Shown here in pieces: positions 1 through 9,408 of a stretch of DNA of 64,000 nucleotides (position 1 is its first letter; each line of letters opens with the position of its first letter). This DNA is from Morinoia aosen (taxonomy: Eukaryota > Arthropoda > Malacostraca > Amphipoda > Talitridae): positions 1 through 64,000 of the forward strand of contig CM059558.1 in assembly GCA_030386875.1 (NCBI GenBank). The letters run 5' to 3'. The position numbers were made by a program, and so were the translations under genes. The notes under the pieces are model-generated. The model had not been told where the DNA came from and did not search any database. It saw nothing but the letters and a program-made list of their open reading frames with translations.

Positions 1-112
1 TAATAAACATTTTTAGCTCCATTTTTAGCACCAACCAATACATTTTAGCTCTTTTTAGCACATTTTTGTGTGAAATCTGGTACTTTTCGACCGAAATAAA
101 TTGGCAACACTG
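1..112. mobile_element. Terminal fragment of a hAT-type DNA transposon
   Basis: The right edge of this fragment, read on the minus strand, starts CAGTGTTGCCAATTTATTT, which has the form of a hAT terminal inverted repeat. Just inside it are five closely spaced copies of a TTTTAGC[AT]C-like motif, the sort of direct subterminal repeat that hAT transposases bind. The other end lies outside the window, so neither the inverted partner nor a target duplication can be checked. It could be a chance match. Confidence 0.4.
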
Positions 113-229
113 TCATTAGGCCCGCGCATTTGGTCCGCACCCCATCCTGTGTCAACATCGCTTAACCAGCGTTATCTCTAACCTCTGCACGTATATTACT
201 ACTTTGAATTCCCGTTCATGTTGGCAGCT

Positions 230-858
230 TTTCCATAAGAACATTCGAAGATCTAAACAAGCAATTATCAACAACGGTTACATCAATACCCTTTTTCGAT
301 AACATCTTGAAAAATAACTTATCCGAAGTGAAGCAAACACCGAACAACAAAAGGTCCACGAAGTGTACTTTAAAAATCAGTACTCCGCCGCAAATAAAAT
401 CGACGAAAGAAAATTGAAACAAATAGTAAAAAAACACACAAAATGCAAGAACTCAAATGAAAAATTACAAGTTATTATTTAATACAAATATCCTAAGATC
501 ACCGCAAAATCTCCAAGAACAATCACAATCCGCCACCTCCTACTCTGAAACAGACTAATGTCGTGTACGAATTCACACTTGCACTCATGAGGACTGTGAA
601 CCTCACAAACGTTCGTACATTGGTATGACAACCACTTCCCTCCCCAGACGTTTAACATTGCACCTAGCTTCCGGCACTCCAAAAATACACGCACGCAATA
701 CACATAAAACAGAACTCACCCGCGAAAACCTCGTCACCAACACAAAAATCATTTATAGAGAATCAGATCATAACAGACTCCAAATAGTCGAAGCAATTCT
801 CATTCAAAACAAAAACCCGTTATCAATAACCAAAATACTGGAACCGTCCGCACCCTAA
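230..858 (+). pseudogene. Decayed C-terminal GIY-YIG endonuclease region of a Penelope-like retroelement
   Basis: The plus strand encodes, across several frame changes and one in-frame stop near 478, the end of a retroelement polyprotein. From about 340 it reads a linker (NQYSAANKIDERKLKQIVKK), then from about 570 a zinc-like CTHEDC, then YIGMTT and RRLTLHL, which are GIY-YIG nuclease hallmarks, and a closing helix (RLQIVEAILI) before the stop at 858. In this class the nuclease nicks target DNA to prime reverse transcription. The reverse transcriptase part is missing and the reading frame is broken, so the copy is dead. Assignment to the Penelope-like class is inferred from the domain and from the ribozyme-like motif downstream; it is a different family from the PLEs at 11-13 kb and 40-45 kb. 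Confidence 0.7.
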
Positions 859-1110
859 AACTCCACACATTAGTTTTGACCACAACTGCACGCCCCGTTT
901 CCACCAACCTTTCACAATAGTCTCGCCATTCGCCAACAACTACTAACATGACTGTACAGCATCCTTCCTTCACTCCTTTAGCATCAGCCAGCCATTGAAC
1001 TAGCATTCGATCCATGTAGCTGCAGAGCCTAAACAATTTTAGCCTGAAGGTGTCCGAAGAAGGACGAAACGCGTCGCGCAATTTTAATGATATGAATTTT
1101 GGAGAAATTT
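859..1110 (+). other. 3' untranslated remainder of the Penelope-like fragment
   Basis: This stretch has no credible coding region. It follows the GIY-YIG stop codon and ends with the hammerhead-like motif described separately, matching the order (stop codon, short untranslated region, ribozyme-like motif) seen in the two better-preserved PLEs in this window. Confidence 0.45.
1041..1080 (+). ncRNA. Hammerhead-ribozyme-like motif of the first PLE (decayed)
   Basis: The sequence reads CTGAAGG, a T, a GTCC/GGAC stem closed by a short loop, GAAA, the palindrome ACGCGT (GAAA's last A is its first base), then C. This matches the hammerhead order core-1, stem II, core-2, self-complementary stem III, UH cleavage site. 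The last core-1 base is G instead of A and stem I is only about two pairs, so this copy is probably inactive. PLE-associated hammerhead variants with very short stem III are established knowledge. Confidence 0.35.
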
Positions 1111-1241
1111 TAAGCTTCACGACTGGTGAACAAAAAAAATATGAAAAGACAACTGGAGAAAGTAAATAAACAAATCATTAATAAAAATAATGGAATATTT
1201 TTTAATGAAACCTGTATCAAAGAGTCGCTGTCCCTTCGAGA

Positions 1242-1242
<1 letters not shown>

Positions 1243-1276
<34 letters not shown>
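1243..1276. repeat. (TA)n microsatellite
   Basis: About seventeen uninterrupted TA dinucleotides are visible. The surrounding 1110-1370 segment is otherwise AT-rich non-coding sequence with no recognisable feature. Confidence 0.9.
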
Positions 1277-1369
1277 CTATCGTGAAGCTTAAATATATAT
1301 AGCATGCATATATAGAGCTCCTACCATAACACTGGCGTTGAAAGCACTTATTTTGCAAGCTCATTTTTC

Positions 1370-1618
1370 ATGATGCATATATATATATATGCATCATGTA
1401 TATCTATATATATATATATATGCATCATGTATATCTATATATATATATGCATCATGTATATCTATATCTATATGCATCATGTATATCTATATATATATAT
1501 GCATCATGTATATCTATATCTATATGCATCATGTATATCTATATCTATATGCATCATGTATATCTATATCTATAGGCATCATGTATATCTATATATATAT
1601 GCATCATATATATATATA
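1370..1618. repeat. AT-rich minisatellite with GCATCATG core
   Basis: About nine units of roughly 24-33 bp each contain GCATCATG followed by TATATCTATAT-type sequence of variable length. The block looks like a TA microsatellite that acquired and amplified an 8-bp core. It immediately abuts the left inverted repeat of the next transposon, whose target site was evidently TA-rich. ORFs across it are repeat artefacts. Confidence 0.85.
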
Positions 1619-2115
1619 TTAGGGAGGCCCTTATTTCCGAATTTTTGAAAAGAACACTGGGCACCCCCCAGAATTGTTCCTTTAGGTGTAAAAACTCCAT
1701 GCCCAAAATATTATGCAAATTCATTATGATTTACTGGTGGCGCCGGAGGTACAAAGTTTAAACCCAATTTCATAGCGCGGCTCACTGCATAGCAACTAAT
1801 GCTGAAACTATCTTGTGAATTGTTGTTGTTTTGTTGTTGTTGAATCAGTGTTGCATTGGACGCCGCAGAGTGAGGTGATGTGTTGTATAGTGTAGTGTCT
1901 CACCCACTGCTAGTCTCTGTTGCTCCTAACAAGGAAATTAGATATATTTCCCCCTACGCTTTAACCTTCTTTTACTTTATTTGCAGGGTAAATTAATTTA
2001 ATTGCATTCAGAGTATTATAGTGGCTTATTATTGCTATTCAGAGTATTAGATTGGAGCTTTTTATGAAGTTTTGAAAAGAATAACCATCATATAACCCCA
2101 CTGCTATCACCAAAC

Positions 2116-2264
2116 GTAAGTGACCTTGAAACAATTCTAATCACTCAAAACATTTGAAAATATAGTGAGTTTAGTGGCATTGGCAGTTTCGTATTGACTA
2201 TAAAATATTTTTGTTTTCAAAGTGAGTACTGAATTCCTGTAAAAGTAAACATTTTTTCTTCCAG
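2116..2264 (+). other. Probable 5' intron of the transposase gene
   Basis: A strong donor (AAAC|GTAAGT) at 2116 and a strong acceptor (pyrimidine tract then CCAG) ending at 2264 lie just before the start codon at 2267. The exon upstream has stops in all frames close by, so the intron probably lies in the 5' untranslated region. The segment 1748-2266 holds no other feature apart from GTT-rich sequence near 1820. Confidence 0.5.
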
Positions 2265-2266
2265 AT

Positions 2267-4525
2267 ATGCCATCAAAGCGTTTAGACGAGATCTACTTGT
2301 TGGGAAAGCCTTCTCCAACCATCACTGGAAACAAACTCCCATCTAAAAGACAGGTTCTTCAAGTGTTTTTTCACCTTCACAATGAAGAAAAGAAGACCAT
2401 TCGGGAAGCAGATTCAGGAACAATTTCTGTAGCTTTGCCTTTCTGGGAAAAGGCAAGAATTCCTCTGCGCTTAAAGAAACACCTGATCAAGAAGCTGGAG
2501 GTCCTCTTCAACTTGTGGAAAGGTCGCAGGAAGAGAAAAAAAAAGAAGTCCGCCGTGCAATCCCAAAAGGAAAAAAATTTTAAGGATGACCTAGACAACC
2601 TCTTTGACATGGCTCATCAGGATGCACTGGACATGATTACCATCGTGGAAGATAAGGAGTTTCTGATAGCACAACGCGAAAAAGGGAGGAGAGGATCAAT
2701 GGCAGGTGTGGACTTGGTTTTAACTGAAAAGGAAGTCCGAGCACAAGAGAGAAAGGTTGCTGAAGAAAAGCGCAAGCTCCGAAGTAAAGAGGAGGAAGAG
2801 GAGCCTAAAACAGCTATCCTAGAATCATCAAGCACTGACAATACCTCTTCTGCTGAGTCATTAGACTTAGAATTGTCAGAAGCTGAAAATGTGCAGCAAG
2901 CCATTGAGACACCGGGACCTTCTCAATGTATTCCTCCTAGAAAAAGAGCTCGTAAAGATATAGTTTCTCCAGGTTTGGCTTCAGCTCTTGATCGCACCAA
3001 GGTGTCTGATAGGAAAGCGGCTTTTGTTATCTCTGAAGCTGTCAAGAGTGTTGGCCTAGATACAACCGAGTACAACATTAACCGATCTTCTATCTCCCGA
3101 GGTCGACAGAAAAACCGGAGGCAATTTGCCGAGGTGATCAAACGGGACTTTCATGTTGATACTCCTTTAGTGGTTCATTGGGATGGGAAGCTGATGGAAC
3201 AACTTACAAAGAAACAACATGTAGAGAGGCTTCCCATCCTCGTCTCTGGAGAAGGTTTGGAAAAATTGTTAGGAGTTCCAAAGCCGTCTGGTGGAACTGG
3301 GGAGAACCAAGCCACAGTTGTCATTGAAGCACTAGAAGAGTGGGGGATTACTGATAAAGTAATTGGTATGTGCTTTGACACGACTGCTTCCAATACAGGA
3401 ATAAAATCAGGGGCTTGTCTTCGCATTGAACAGAAGCTTGGTCGAGACTTGTTTTACTTTGCATGTCGTCATCACATCTTAGAGCTGATTCTCTCTGCTG
3501 CATTTACTTCTGAAATGGGTTCAAGAACAAGTGTACCTGATTTTCTTCTCTTCAAACAATTCAAAGCTCGATGGGAAACGATTGACAAAACAGCCTACCA
3601 AGTAGCACCTGACGATGAACACCTCCGCCAGCACCTGCCTAAAGACCTGATCCAGCAGGTCACATCATTTGCCACCTCCCAGTTGACCAATCATCAACCA
3701 CGAGATGATTACAAGGAGTTCCTAGAGCTTGCTCTATTGTTTTTAGGAGCAGTTCCCCCACGAGGTGTACGATTTCTAGCACCTGGGGCTTACCATCGTG
3801 CTCGCTGGATGTCCAAGGCTCTCTACACCATTAAGATCTGGCTATTCAGGGCACATATAAAGCTGACAGCTCAGGAAGAGCGAGGTATGAGAGAAATCTC
3901 TCTCTTTGTTGTGACAGTCTACCTTGAAGCCTGGTTTTCCAGTTCTATTGCAACAGAAGCTCCTCGTAGGGACCTGAACCTAATGAAACGTGTGATCCAG
4001 TATGGTGAGATTAATTCAAAAATCTCCAAAGCCACATCAAATAAGTTTCGAAATCATCTCTGGTATTTGTCAGAGGACCTTGTGGCTTTAGCATTCTTTG
4101 ACCCCAAGGTTCTTCCTTCAGAAAAGAAAAAGATGGTGCTTGCATTGGGAGAAGAAGGCCATGAGGAACCCGTTAAAAGACCACATCCTACTTTAGATGA
4201 ATTCCAAACAAGGACACTCTCATCTTTTGTCTCCATGAGGACCAAAGAGTCACTCATTAAGTTTGGCCTGGATGTTGATGTCTTGGATAATGATCCTTCA
4301 ACGTGGCCCAATATACGTTCCTTCCAAGAAGTAGTTAATAAGGTATCTGCATTGTCTGTAACTAATGACACCGCAGAGAGAGGAGTAGCCCTGATTCAAG
4401 ACTACAATAAACTCTTGACAAAACAAGAAGATCAGCTCCAGTTCTTGCTTCAAATAAATGCTGCACATAGAACTGCCTTCCCTGATTCCTTGAAGTCTAC
4501 TCTGACCCAGAACAGGCTACAATGA
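2267..4525 (+). CDS. Intact transposase-like protein with RNase H-type DDE signature (752 aa)
   Basis: One open frame fills the transposon. The N-terminus is basic with a lysine/arginine-rich nuclear-localisation-like cluster (residues 87-94), followed by an acidic/serine-rich linker (170-215). Catalytic-looking positions are D306 in VHWDGK, D371 in CFDTTASNTG, a CRHH motif at 400-403 like the CxxH after the second acid in hAT transposases, and E704 in TAERG, leaving a long helical insertion between the second and third acid. That layout is typical of hAT-type transposases. I cannot place it in a named superfamily; proteins with this DTTASNTG/CRHH signature are usually annotated only as uncharacterised. 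The start is set by an ATG two bases after a splice acceptor. A domesticated gene is possible, but the flanking inverted repeats argue for a transposon. Confidence 0.8.
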   Translation: MPSKRLDEIYLLGKPSPTITGNKLPSKRQVLQVFFHLHNEEKKTIREADSGTISVALPFWEKARIPLRLKKHLIKKLEVLFNLWKGRRKRKKKKSAVQSQKEKNFKDDLDNLFDMAHQDALDMITIVEDKEFLIAQREKGRRGSMAGVDLVLTEKEVRAQERKVAEEKRKLRSKEEEEEPKTAILESSSTDNTSSAESLDLELSEAENVQQAIETPGPSQCIPPRKRARKDIVSPGLASALDRTKVSDRKAAFVISEAVKSVGLDTTEYNINRSSISRGRQKNRRQFAEVIKRDFHVDTPLVVHWDGKLMEQLTKKQHVERLPILVSGEGLEKLLGVPKPSGGTGENQATVVIEALEEWGITDKVIGMCFDTTASNTGIKSGACLRIEQKLGRDLFYFACRHHILELILSAAFTSEMGSRTSVPDFLLFKQFKARWETIDKTAYQVAPDDEHLRQHLPKDLIQQVTSFATSQLTNHQPRDDYKEFLELALLFLGAVPPRGVRFLAPGAYHRARWMSKALYTIKIWLFRAHIKLTAQEERGMREISLFVVTVYLEAWFSSSIATEAPRRDLNLMKRVIQYGEINSKISKATSNKFRNHLWYLSEDLVALAFFDPKVLPSEKKKMVLALGEEGHEEPVKRPHPTLDEFQTRTLSSFVSMRTKESLIKFGLDVDVLDNDPSTWPNIRSFQEVVNKVSALSVTNDTAERGVALIQDYNKLLTKQEDQLQFLLQINAAHRTAFPDSLKSTLTQNRLQ

Positions 4526-6200
4526 GTGGGTTGGGTACCATGAAATCCCTGCCTTTGAGCAGCTAATACTCGGTCAAGACCGGGGGGGACCTGGATTACC
4601 AGGGTTCAGAGTTTGATGGACCGGCGCCACCAGTAAATTTTATTATATTCAAATAAAATTTTTAACATGATGTTTTCTCAATAAATGGAACAATATGCCA
4701 GGGTGCCCCATAAAAATTTTGAAAAAAAAACTATTTTCCTATGTTTTAGAACCACCCTAATATATATATATAAATACATGGTGTCCGACACTTTTGTTTT
4801 CAAACTTTAACATAAGGTAGCGATCGTCGAAATGAACACCCTTTTATTCTATTAAGGTATGGTGTAAAATGCTTAGTTAAAGAGTTACAAGGACTTGCAG
4901 TTGGACAGTTATTAAAACTAATTCGCACTCTCTCTTGCACAGACGAATCCAAGGCGGTAAACTGCGGCATATCAATGGCAAGGATACGAAATGAGAAGTT
5001 TAGAAAGTATGTGAAACATATATTATTATTAATTAACTTAAACTTTTCAATGTTGTGATAAGGAAAACGCATTTTCGACAGTAGTTATTATGAGCACAAC
5101 AAACGAAACCGTAAACTAGGTTACATTGTTACAAAAATTGTTCAAAATGCCGCCCATTTGTTTCGATGCAGGCGTTCAAACGCCTCTCCAAAGATTGGCA
5201 GACGCGAGCAAAGATATCAGGAGTTTCACGAATTCTTTCCGAGGTTTCAACAACCCTACCCATCAGGTCCTCTTCAGATTGAATCGGTGTTTCATACACT
5301 AAACGTTTCATGTGCCCCCAGAAAAAAGTAATCTAGGGGCGTAATATCAGGAGATCTTGGTAACCACGCGAAGGGACCGCCACGGCCTATCCAGGGATTG
5401 GGATATCGGGCATCCAATAATTGCCTAACTGCAACCGCAAAGTGTGCATGAGCACCATCATGTTGAAAATACATTCCTCTGATGTCAACGAAAGGTACAT
5501 TTTCCAGTAGTTCTGGCAATACTTCATTAAGGAAAATGTAATACGTACGTCCATTTAGCCTCTCTGGTATGATGTATGGCCCAATCAGATGGTCACCAAG
5601 AATTCCTGCCCAAACATTTACGGCGAATCTAACCTGATGTCGAAATTGTCATGCAACATGTGGATTGTTGCCAGACCACATGTGCAGGTGATGGAGGTAA
5701 AGTATTCCTTCTCGAGGAAATGACGCTTCGTCTGTGAATAAGACTCGTGATGGGAAACGAGGTTGTTGATCTGTTTTCTGTTGAAACCACCTCGCAAATT
5801 CAACACGGCGTTTGAAATCCTCACCGTGCGTGCAATTCCTGCAAACGCTGAAAGTGAAATGGGTGTTGACCACTGTTAAGTAGTACTTGCCACGCAGTAG
5901 TTTTGCTTAAATGTAAAGCACGTGCACAAATCCGAGTGCTTGAAATAGGATTGTTTCGAAAATATTCTAAAGCCGCGTACTCACTTGTAGACATGTTGCG
6001 CGATTTTCGTCTCTGAGACCTGTCTAGCGCAGTCTACGTAGACGCGTCTATAGACCAACCGTCATCCGCGAGTCGGTTGCGAGACCAAAAGTCTCAGGTC
6101 TATAGTCTCCCGATCGGAATGGGAGACAGCGTGCAACGGTAGACACGTTGCGCCACGTTTTGCTAGTATATACGACATTTGCAACGATAGACGATACGCG

Positions 6201-6320
6201 CAGGGTTGCCGGATTGGCCATTTCATGGCCAATTTACACAAAATTGACAACTGTTGAATGCATTAGCCATGAGAAACTATACTTGGCAATTTTTTACCTA
6301 TATCGTACGACTATCGGTTG
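6201..6320. other. hAT-terminus-like sequence shared with the 59.7-kb region
   Basis: The stretch starting CAGGGTTGCCGGATTGGCCA closely matches the stretch at 59661 (CTGGGTTGCCAGATTGGCCA) for about 50 bp, including the following TTTCAT and CCAATTTA. The CAGGGTTGCC start is hAT-like. No inverted partner was found in the Harbinger element, so this is either a solo end or a shared fragment. Confidence 0.45.
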
Positions 6321-7033
6321 GTGACACAATATTGTCAATGTATCAAGTTAAATAGTATTGTGAGGTATTATTTAACAAATATCTATATATTTTAGGTAGC
6401 TATTTTTCAATTTTTCTCGTAAAATGGGACTCCATACATCTTCCACCTCCAACCCATCACATTCCCCATTGTCTGACGATTCGCATGACAGTTATTCTTC
6501 AAATCCAAATACATCACCTGTTCCATTTCAGTAGCAATCAGAGTCAAGGGTTGAAGGTATCAATGATATGCAAGAATTTCTGTAGTGCACGAAAACCAGT
6601 ACCAATATGTAATTAGAACAATAATGCCTGAAACTTGTGAGTTTGTTCATGAAAGGCGATGTTAGAAAAGTCGTTAGTAGCATATTTTGATGAGAAAGTA
6701 AAGGACCTTAGTTCATCCTACAACAGTATTGATGTAAGATTCCTCCATTCAGATTTTCTTCGTTTTTTATTTTATTACTACGTACTAAGAGTATAATTAG
6801 CCCCATTTTTTGTGGTCGAACGTTATCTTGCTTGCTTTCTTGTGCAAGATATACTATTGTACTGGAATAATATGAACAAGGAAGCAGTACATGTCAATAT
6901 ACCTCATAGCTTTTCTTTGAAAAATTAACAGGTATAGACAGTAAAATCTCTTGTACTTTTAATACCCAACGGTATGTGCCCATGAAATCATTTGAGTTAG
7001 AGGCATCTATTTTAATCCCTGAATAATATATTT

Positions 7034-7711
7034 TTAATAAGATACGGAGTTATCGTGGGCCATAGGTTTTTTTCTGTAAGATATTCCCCCTATGCACGAG
7101 TGCGGGGCGTATTCGAAAGGAGGTCCTAAACTTAGATAAATACTTCCGTTTAATGTAAATTCGTGTTTCATATATACCTTCACATGTTTTAATGATGAGA
7201 TAATTACTTCGCAAACCTCTGGTACCATCCGCGATATTGCCTGCTTAGACATTCACAAAGTATACATGAGGCTCGTGAAAGAGTCTCCACTTGCTAAGAA
7301 ACGCAGTGTGACTGCTAGTCGAAGAGAAGCTGGGATAGATTCTCTAAATTTTGTATTCATATTCGTTATCAGTCCTTCAACCATCAGCAGCAAATCTTCG
7401 AAATCAGTAGGGGTTAGGCGTGTGAAATTTCGAAAACCCATGGCGTATTCCAGTCTTAATTTATTTAATAATGAAATTCCGAGACTAAGTCTTTCTGCAA
7501 ACACTTTGTGATTCCACCAAGGTTTACGTGTTCTCGTTCTTTCACTAGCAATTAGGGCTAAGCAGGAACTTACTCCGCACAAAGCAATATCCTCCATGAC
7601 GTACCTCCTGAGACTAAACGAAAAATTCAAATCGTAGTGCGGACGCAAGGCGAGGCAAAACCGGAGTCTATAGACGGTCGATAGACATGTCAATAGACGG
7701 TGTATAGACAT
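7034..7711 (-). pseudogene. Harbinger transposase N-terminal part, truncated
   Basis: The minus-strand frame contains MGFRNFTRLTPTDFEDLL and ESIPASLRLAVTLRFLASGD, the conserved helical region preceding the DDE domain of HARBI1/PIF-type transposases. A stop at about 7253 interrupts it, and the next frame continues the family pattern (SKQAISRMVPEVCEVI). The downstream catalytic part is absent or unrecognisable, so no active nuclease is encoded. The family also uses a second Myb/MADF-like protein; only a short serine-rich remnant at 6424 could correspond to it. Confidence 0.75.
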
Positions 7712-7800
7712 GTCTATAGACGGTCTATAGACATGTCTATAGACGGTGTATAGACATGTCTATAAACGGTCTATAGACCATGTTTATAGACACGTCGCGT
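7655..7800. repeat. Subterminal palindromic repeats GTCTATAGAC of the Harbinger element
   Basis: The 10-bp palindrome GTCTATAGAC and one-base variants recur about eight times here, spaced by short ATGTC/GGTGT segments. Degenerate copies occur at the opposite end (about 6030-6110). Multiple subterminal palindromes of this kind are likely transposase-binding sites. Confidence 0.7.
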
Positions 7801-8290
7801 AACATGTCTACAAGTGAGTACGCGGCTTCCACCTTGTCTGGATCTGCTACTCTCCTTTGGCGTCTTCCTTCAGGTCGTGGTCGGTGAAATGATCCGTGTT
7901 CACGTGATCTCCGGTGTATGGCTGTGAATGTTTGACGCGATGGAACACGTCGGTTAGGACGCCTTTCTGCGTAAATTCAAACAGCCTCCCTAAAATTTCC
8001 ATTTGCTTCACCATACACCAGGTGCATATCCGCTAATTCAGCATTGGATACTCCATCCATTGCCGGTGATACATTTGCAGCCGAAGAAGTACTAACAGTA
8101 AACTAACTAATCTTTGTCGTTGATGTCGAGGAGCACTCAGAATATCGGATGAAAAGTAACTTCACGTATTTGTAACTTTTTAACTATGCATTTTAGACCA
8201 TACCTTAATAGAATAAAAAGTGTTCATTTCGACGATCGCTACCCTATGTTAAAGTTTGGCAACAAAAGTGTCGGCACCCTGTATATATAC

Positions 8291-8350
8291 GCAAAACCAT
8301 TTCCTTCTGTTATTTTAAACGTAGAAGCTTGATTTTGGCCTCATTCGACG
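8291..8350. repeat. Partial copy of the foldback repeat found at 8.9 and 47.9 kb
   Basis: The sequence containing CGTAGAAGCTTGATTTTGGC then CATTCGACGCGGAAAGACAG repeats the arm of the foldback elements described at 8867 and 47870. The remainder of 8350-8478 is AT-rich without features. Confidence 0.65.
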
Positions 8351-8486
8351 CGGAAAGACAGTGGCACCTCGAAAAAAACATTTTTTGAACATCAGATTTT
8401 CAATAATTATTAATTTCTTTGTCCAAACAATTTCTTTTTCATAATTTTCAAAATTTTAGTTTTTTTTCTTTCTATTCCACCTAGAG

Positions 8487-8730
8487 CAGCGGTCTCCAAA
8501 CTATGGCCCGCGGGCCATATCCGGTCCGCCAGTGTAATCAATCTGGCCCGTAACAATACTCAATAGTAATTGAACTAGCGAATTTAGCAGCGTATGCTCA
8601 CTCAGGGCACGTACTCGCCGACTACTCTAGAAATTATAGATAATGGCCGAAAAATTAAAACAGTTTTGGCCCTTGGAACTTAATGGAGTGATCAGTATGG
8701 CCCTAAGGCTGGAAAGGTTGGTGACCCCTG
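8487..8730. mobile_element. Non-autonomous hAT MITE (244 bp) with perfect 8-bp target duplication
   Basis: The element begins CAGCGGTCTCCAAACTATGG and ends with GGTTGGTGACCCCTG, imperfect inverted termini of the hAT type. It is bounded by ACCTAGAG on both sides (8479-8486 and 8731-8738), a perfect 8-bp duplication. It has no coding capacity and must depend on a transposase elsewhere. Confidence 0.9.
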
Positions 8731-8866
8731 ACCTAGAGGAACGAAAATGCATGCAGATATGTAAAATTGAATTTTGAACCGATGTGCTTCTTTAAAAGTT
8801 TTCGATTTTCGCAACAGAGAAAAGATATTCTGCGAACATATAATATTTATTGTCAAAAAATGTATG

Positions 8867-9165
8867 TGCGCAAAACACCACTTCTTCTACAATTTTCAAC
8901 TTAGAAGCGTGATTTTGATCTCATTCGACGCGGTACGACAGCGTAGTGAAGCGGAATTGTATTTGAATTCCAAATAAGGTTTTACAGTGAACATCTGGGA
9001 TTTTTTTAACAAATTTTTTACATATGGATCAATAAAAATGTTTCTTTTCAAAATTCAAAAAATACTTCTTCTTCGAAGTGCGACGGTCTTTCCGCGTCGA
9101 ATGCGACCAAAATCAAGCTTCTAAGTTTAATATTGTAGAAGGAGTAGGGTTTTGCACAAACATAT
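8867..9165. repeat. Foldback (inverted-repeat) element, copy 1
   Basis: The left arm (from GCGCAAAACACCACTTCTTC through CTCATTCGACGCGG) reappears inverted at about 9095-9165 (CGCGTCGAATGCGACC through GGGTTTTGCAC). The arms are about 70 bp around a 150-bp AT-rich centre. The same structure occurs at 47870-48165. Weaker similarity extends outward to about 8745 and 9235. Confidence 0.75.
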
Positions 9166-9408
9166 TTAGTTTATGCGTTCGCGCAATAACTTTTTAGGTT
9201 GTGGAATAGAAATGTATGCCAATGAAATTTTAAAAAATTAGGTGAGTTAGGTGAGAGTAGGAAGTCCTCTCACCACGCAGGGCGAAAATCTTTTCACATC
9301 GGCCAATCTCGTGACAACTGTGTGTGTGTTTGTGGCTTTCGTGCAGTGTGAGTGATTCTGTCTCATGTTAAATTTTATGCTCAATATCAGCGATATTATT
9401 TTGTGTAG

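Larger units (their letters stand above)
1619..4760 (+). mobile_element. Complete DNA transposon, superfamily uncertain (hAT-like fold), long inverted repeats
   Basis: The ends are inverted relative to each other: TTAGGG[AT]GG at 1619 and, read inward from 4760, the same start. About 45 bp in, both carry GGGCACCC..CA followed by TGTTCC, and at 1731-1747 and 4621-4637 both carry a near-identical 17-bp TTTACTGGTGGCGCCGG. The imperfect inverted repeat is therefore about 130 bp. Both flanks are runs of TATATA, so a TA or an 8-bp TATATATA duplication cannot be distinguished. The single gene inside is uninterrupted. The element is structurally complete, which makes recent activity plausible. Confidence 0.85.
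5974..7824 (-). mobile_element. Decayed PIF/Harbinger-type element inserted in the mariner gene
   Basis: The ends are an inverted repeat of about 30 bp (CGCGTACTCACTTGTAGACA and its complement, beginning in the shared AGCCGCGTAC). The insertion splits a codon run in the mariner transposase; the simplest excision restoring that frame implies a 2-bp GC duplication. Most Harbinger elements duplicate 3 bp, and a 2-bp duplication is known for the ISL2EU group. The interior holds a partial transposase at 7034-7711 and no complete catalytic domain. 6260-7030 is AT-rich with only a short serine-rich ORF at about 6424-6534. Confidence 0.75.
5129..8060 (-). pseudogene. Mariner-like transposase with DUF4817-type N-terminus, dead
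   Basis: The start codon is at 8060. The first part (8060-7826) encodes a helix-turn-helix segment (ELADMHLVYGEANGNF ... RPNRRVPSRQTF) of the kind found in many insect mariner-type proteins, with a TGA stop at 7979-7977 where arginine is expected. The frame resumes at 5971 beyond the Harbinger insertion with LEYFRNNPISSTRICARAL. Catalytic acids are visible in TDEASF, HDGAHAHF and SPDITPLDYFF, so the DDD triad positions survive. A frameshift near 5318 and further shifts near 5620 and 5800 break the rest; the C-terminus ends at 5129. The protein would have cut and pasted the element at TA dinucleotides. Confidence 0.85.
4777..8282 (-). mobile_element. Mariner-like element with ~110-bp inverted repeats, interrupted by a Harbinger element
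   Basis: The left end (CATGGTGTCCGACACTTTTG) and, inverted, the right end (CAGGGTGCCGACACTTTTG) match closely for about 110 bp and are flanked by TA at 4775-4776 and 8283-8284, the Tc1/mariner target duplication. The transposase is on the minus strand and is broken. Removing the inserted element at 5974-7824 leaves about 1.65 kb, a normal mariner size. Confidence 0.9.

Noticed and set aside
1370..1648. ORFs of 77-92 codons across the TA-rich repeats
   Set aside because: Low-complexity MHHVYLYIYM-type artefacts of the minisatellite.
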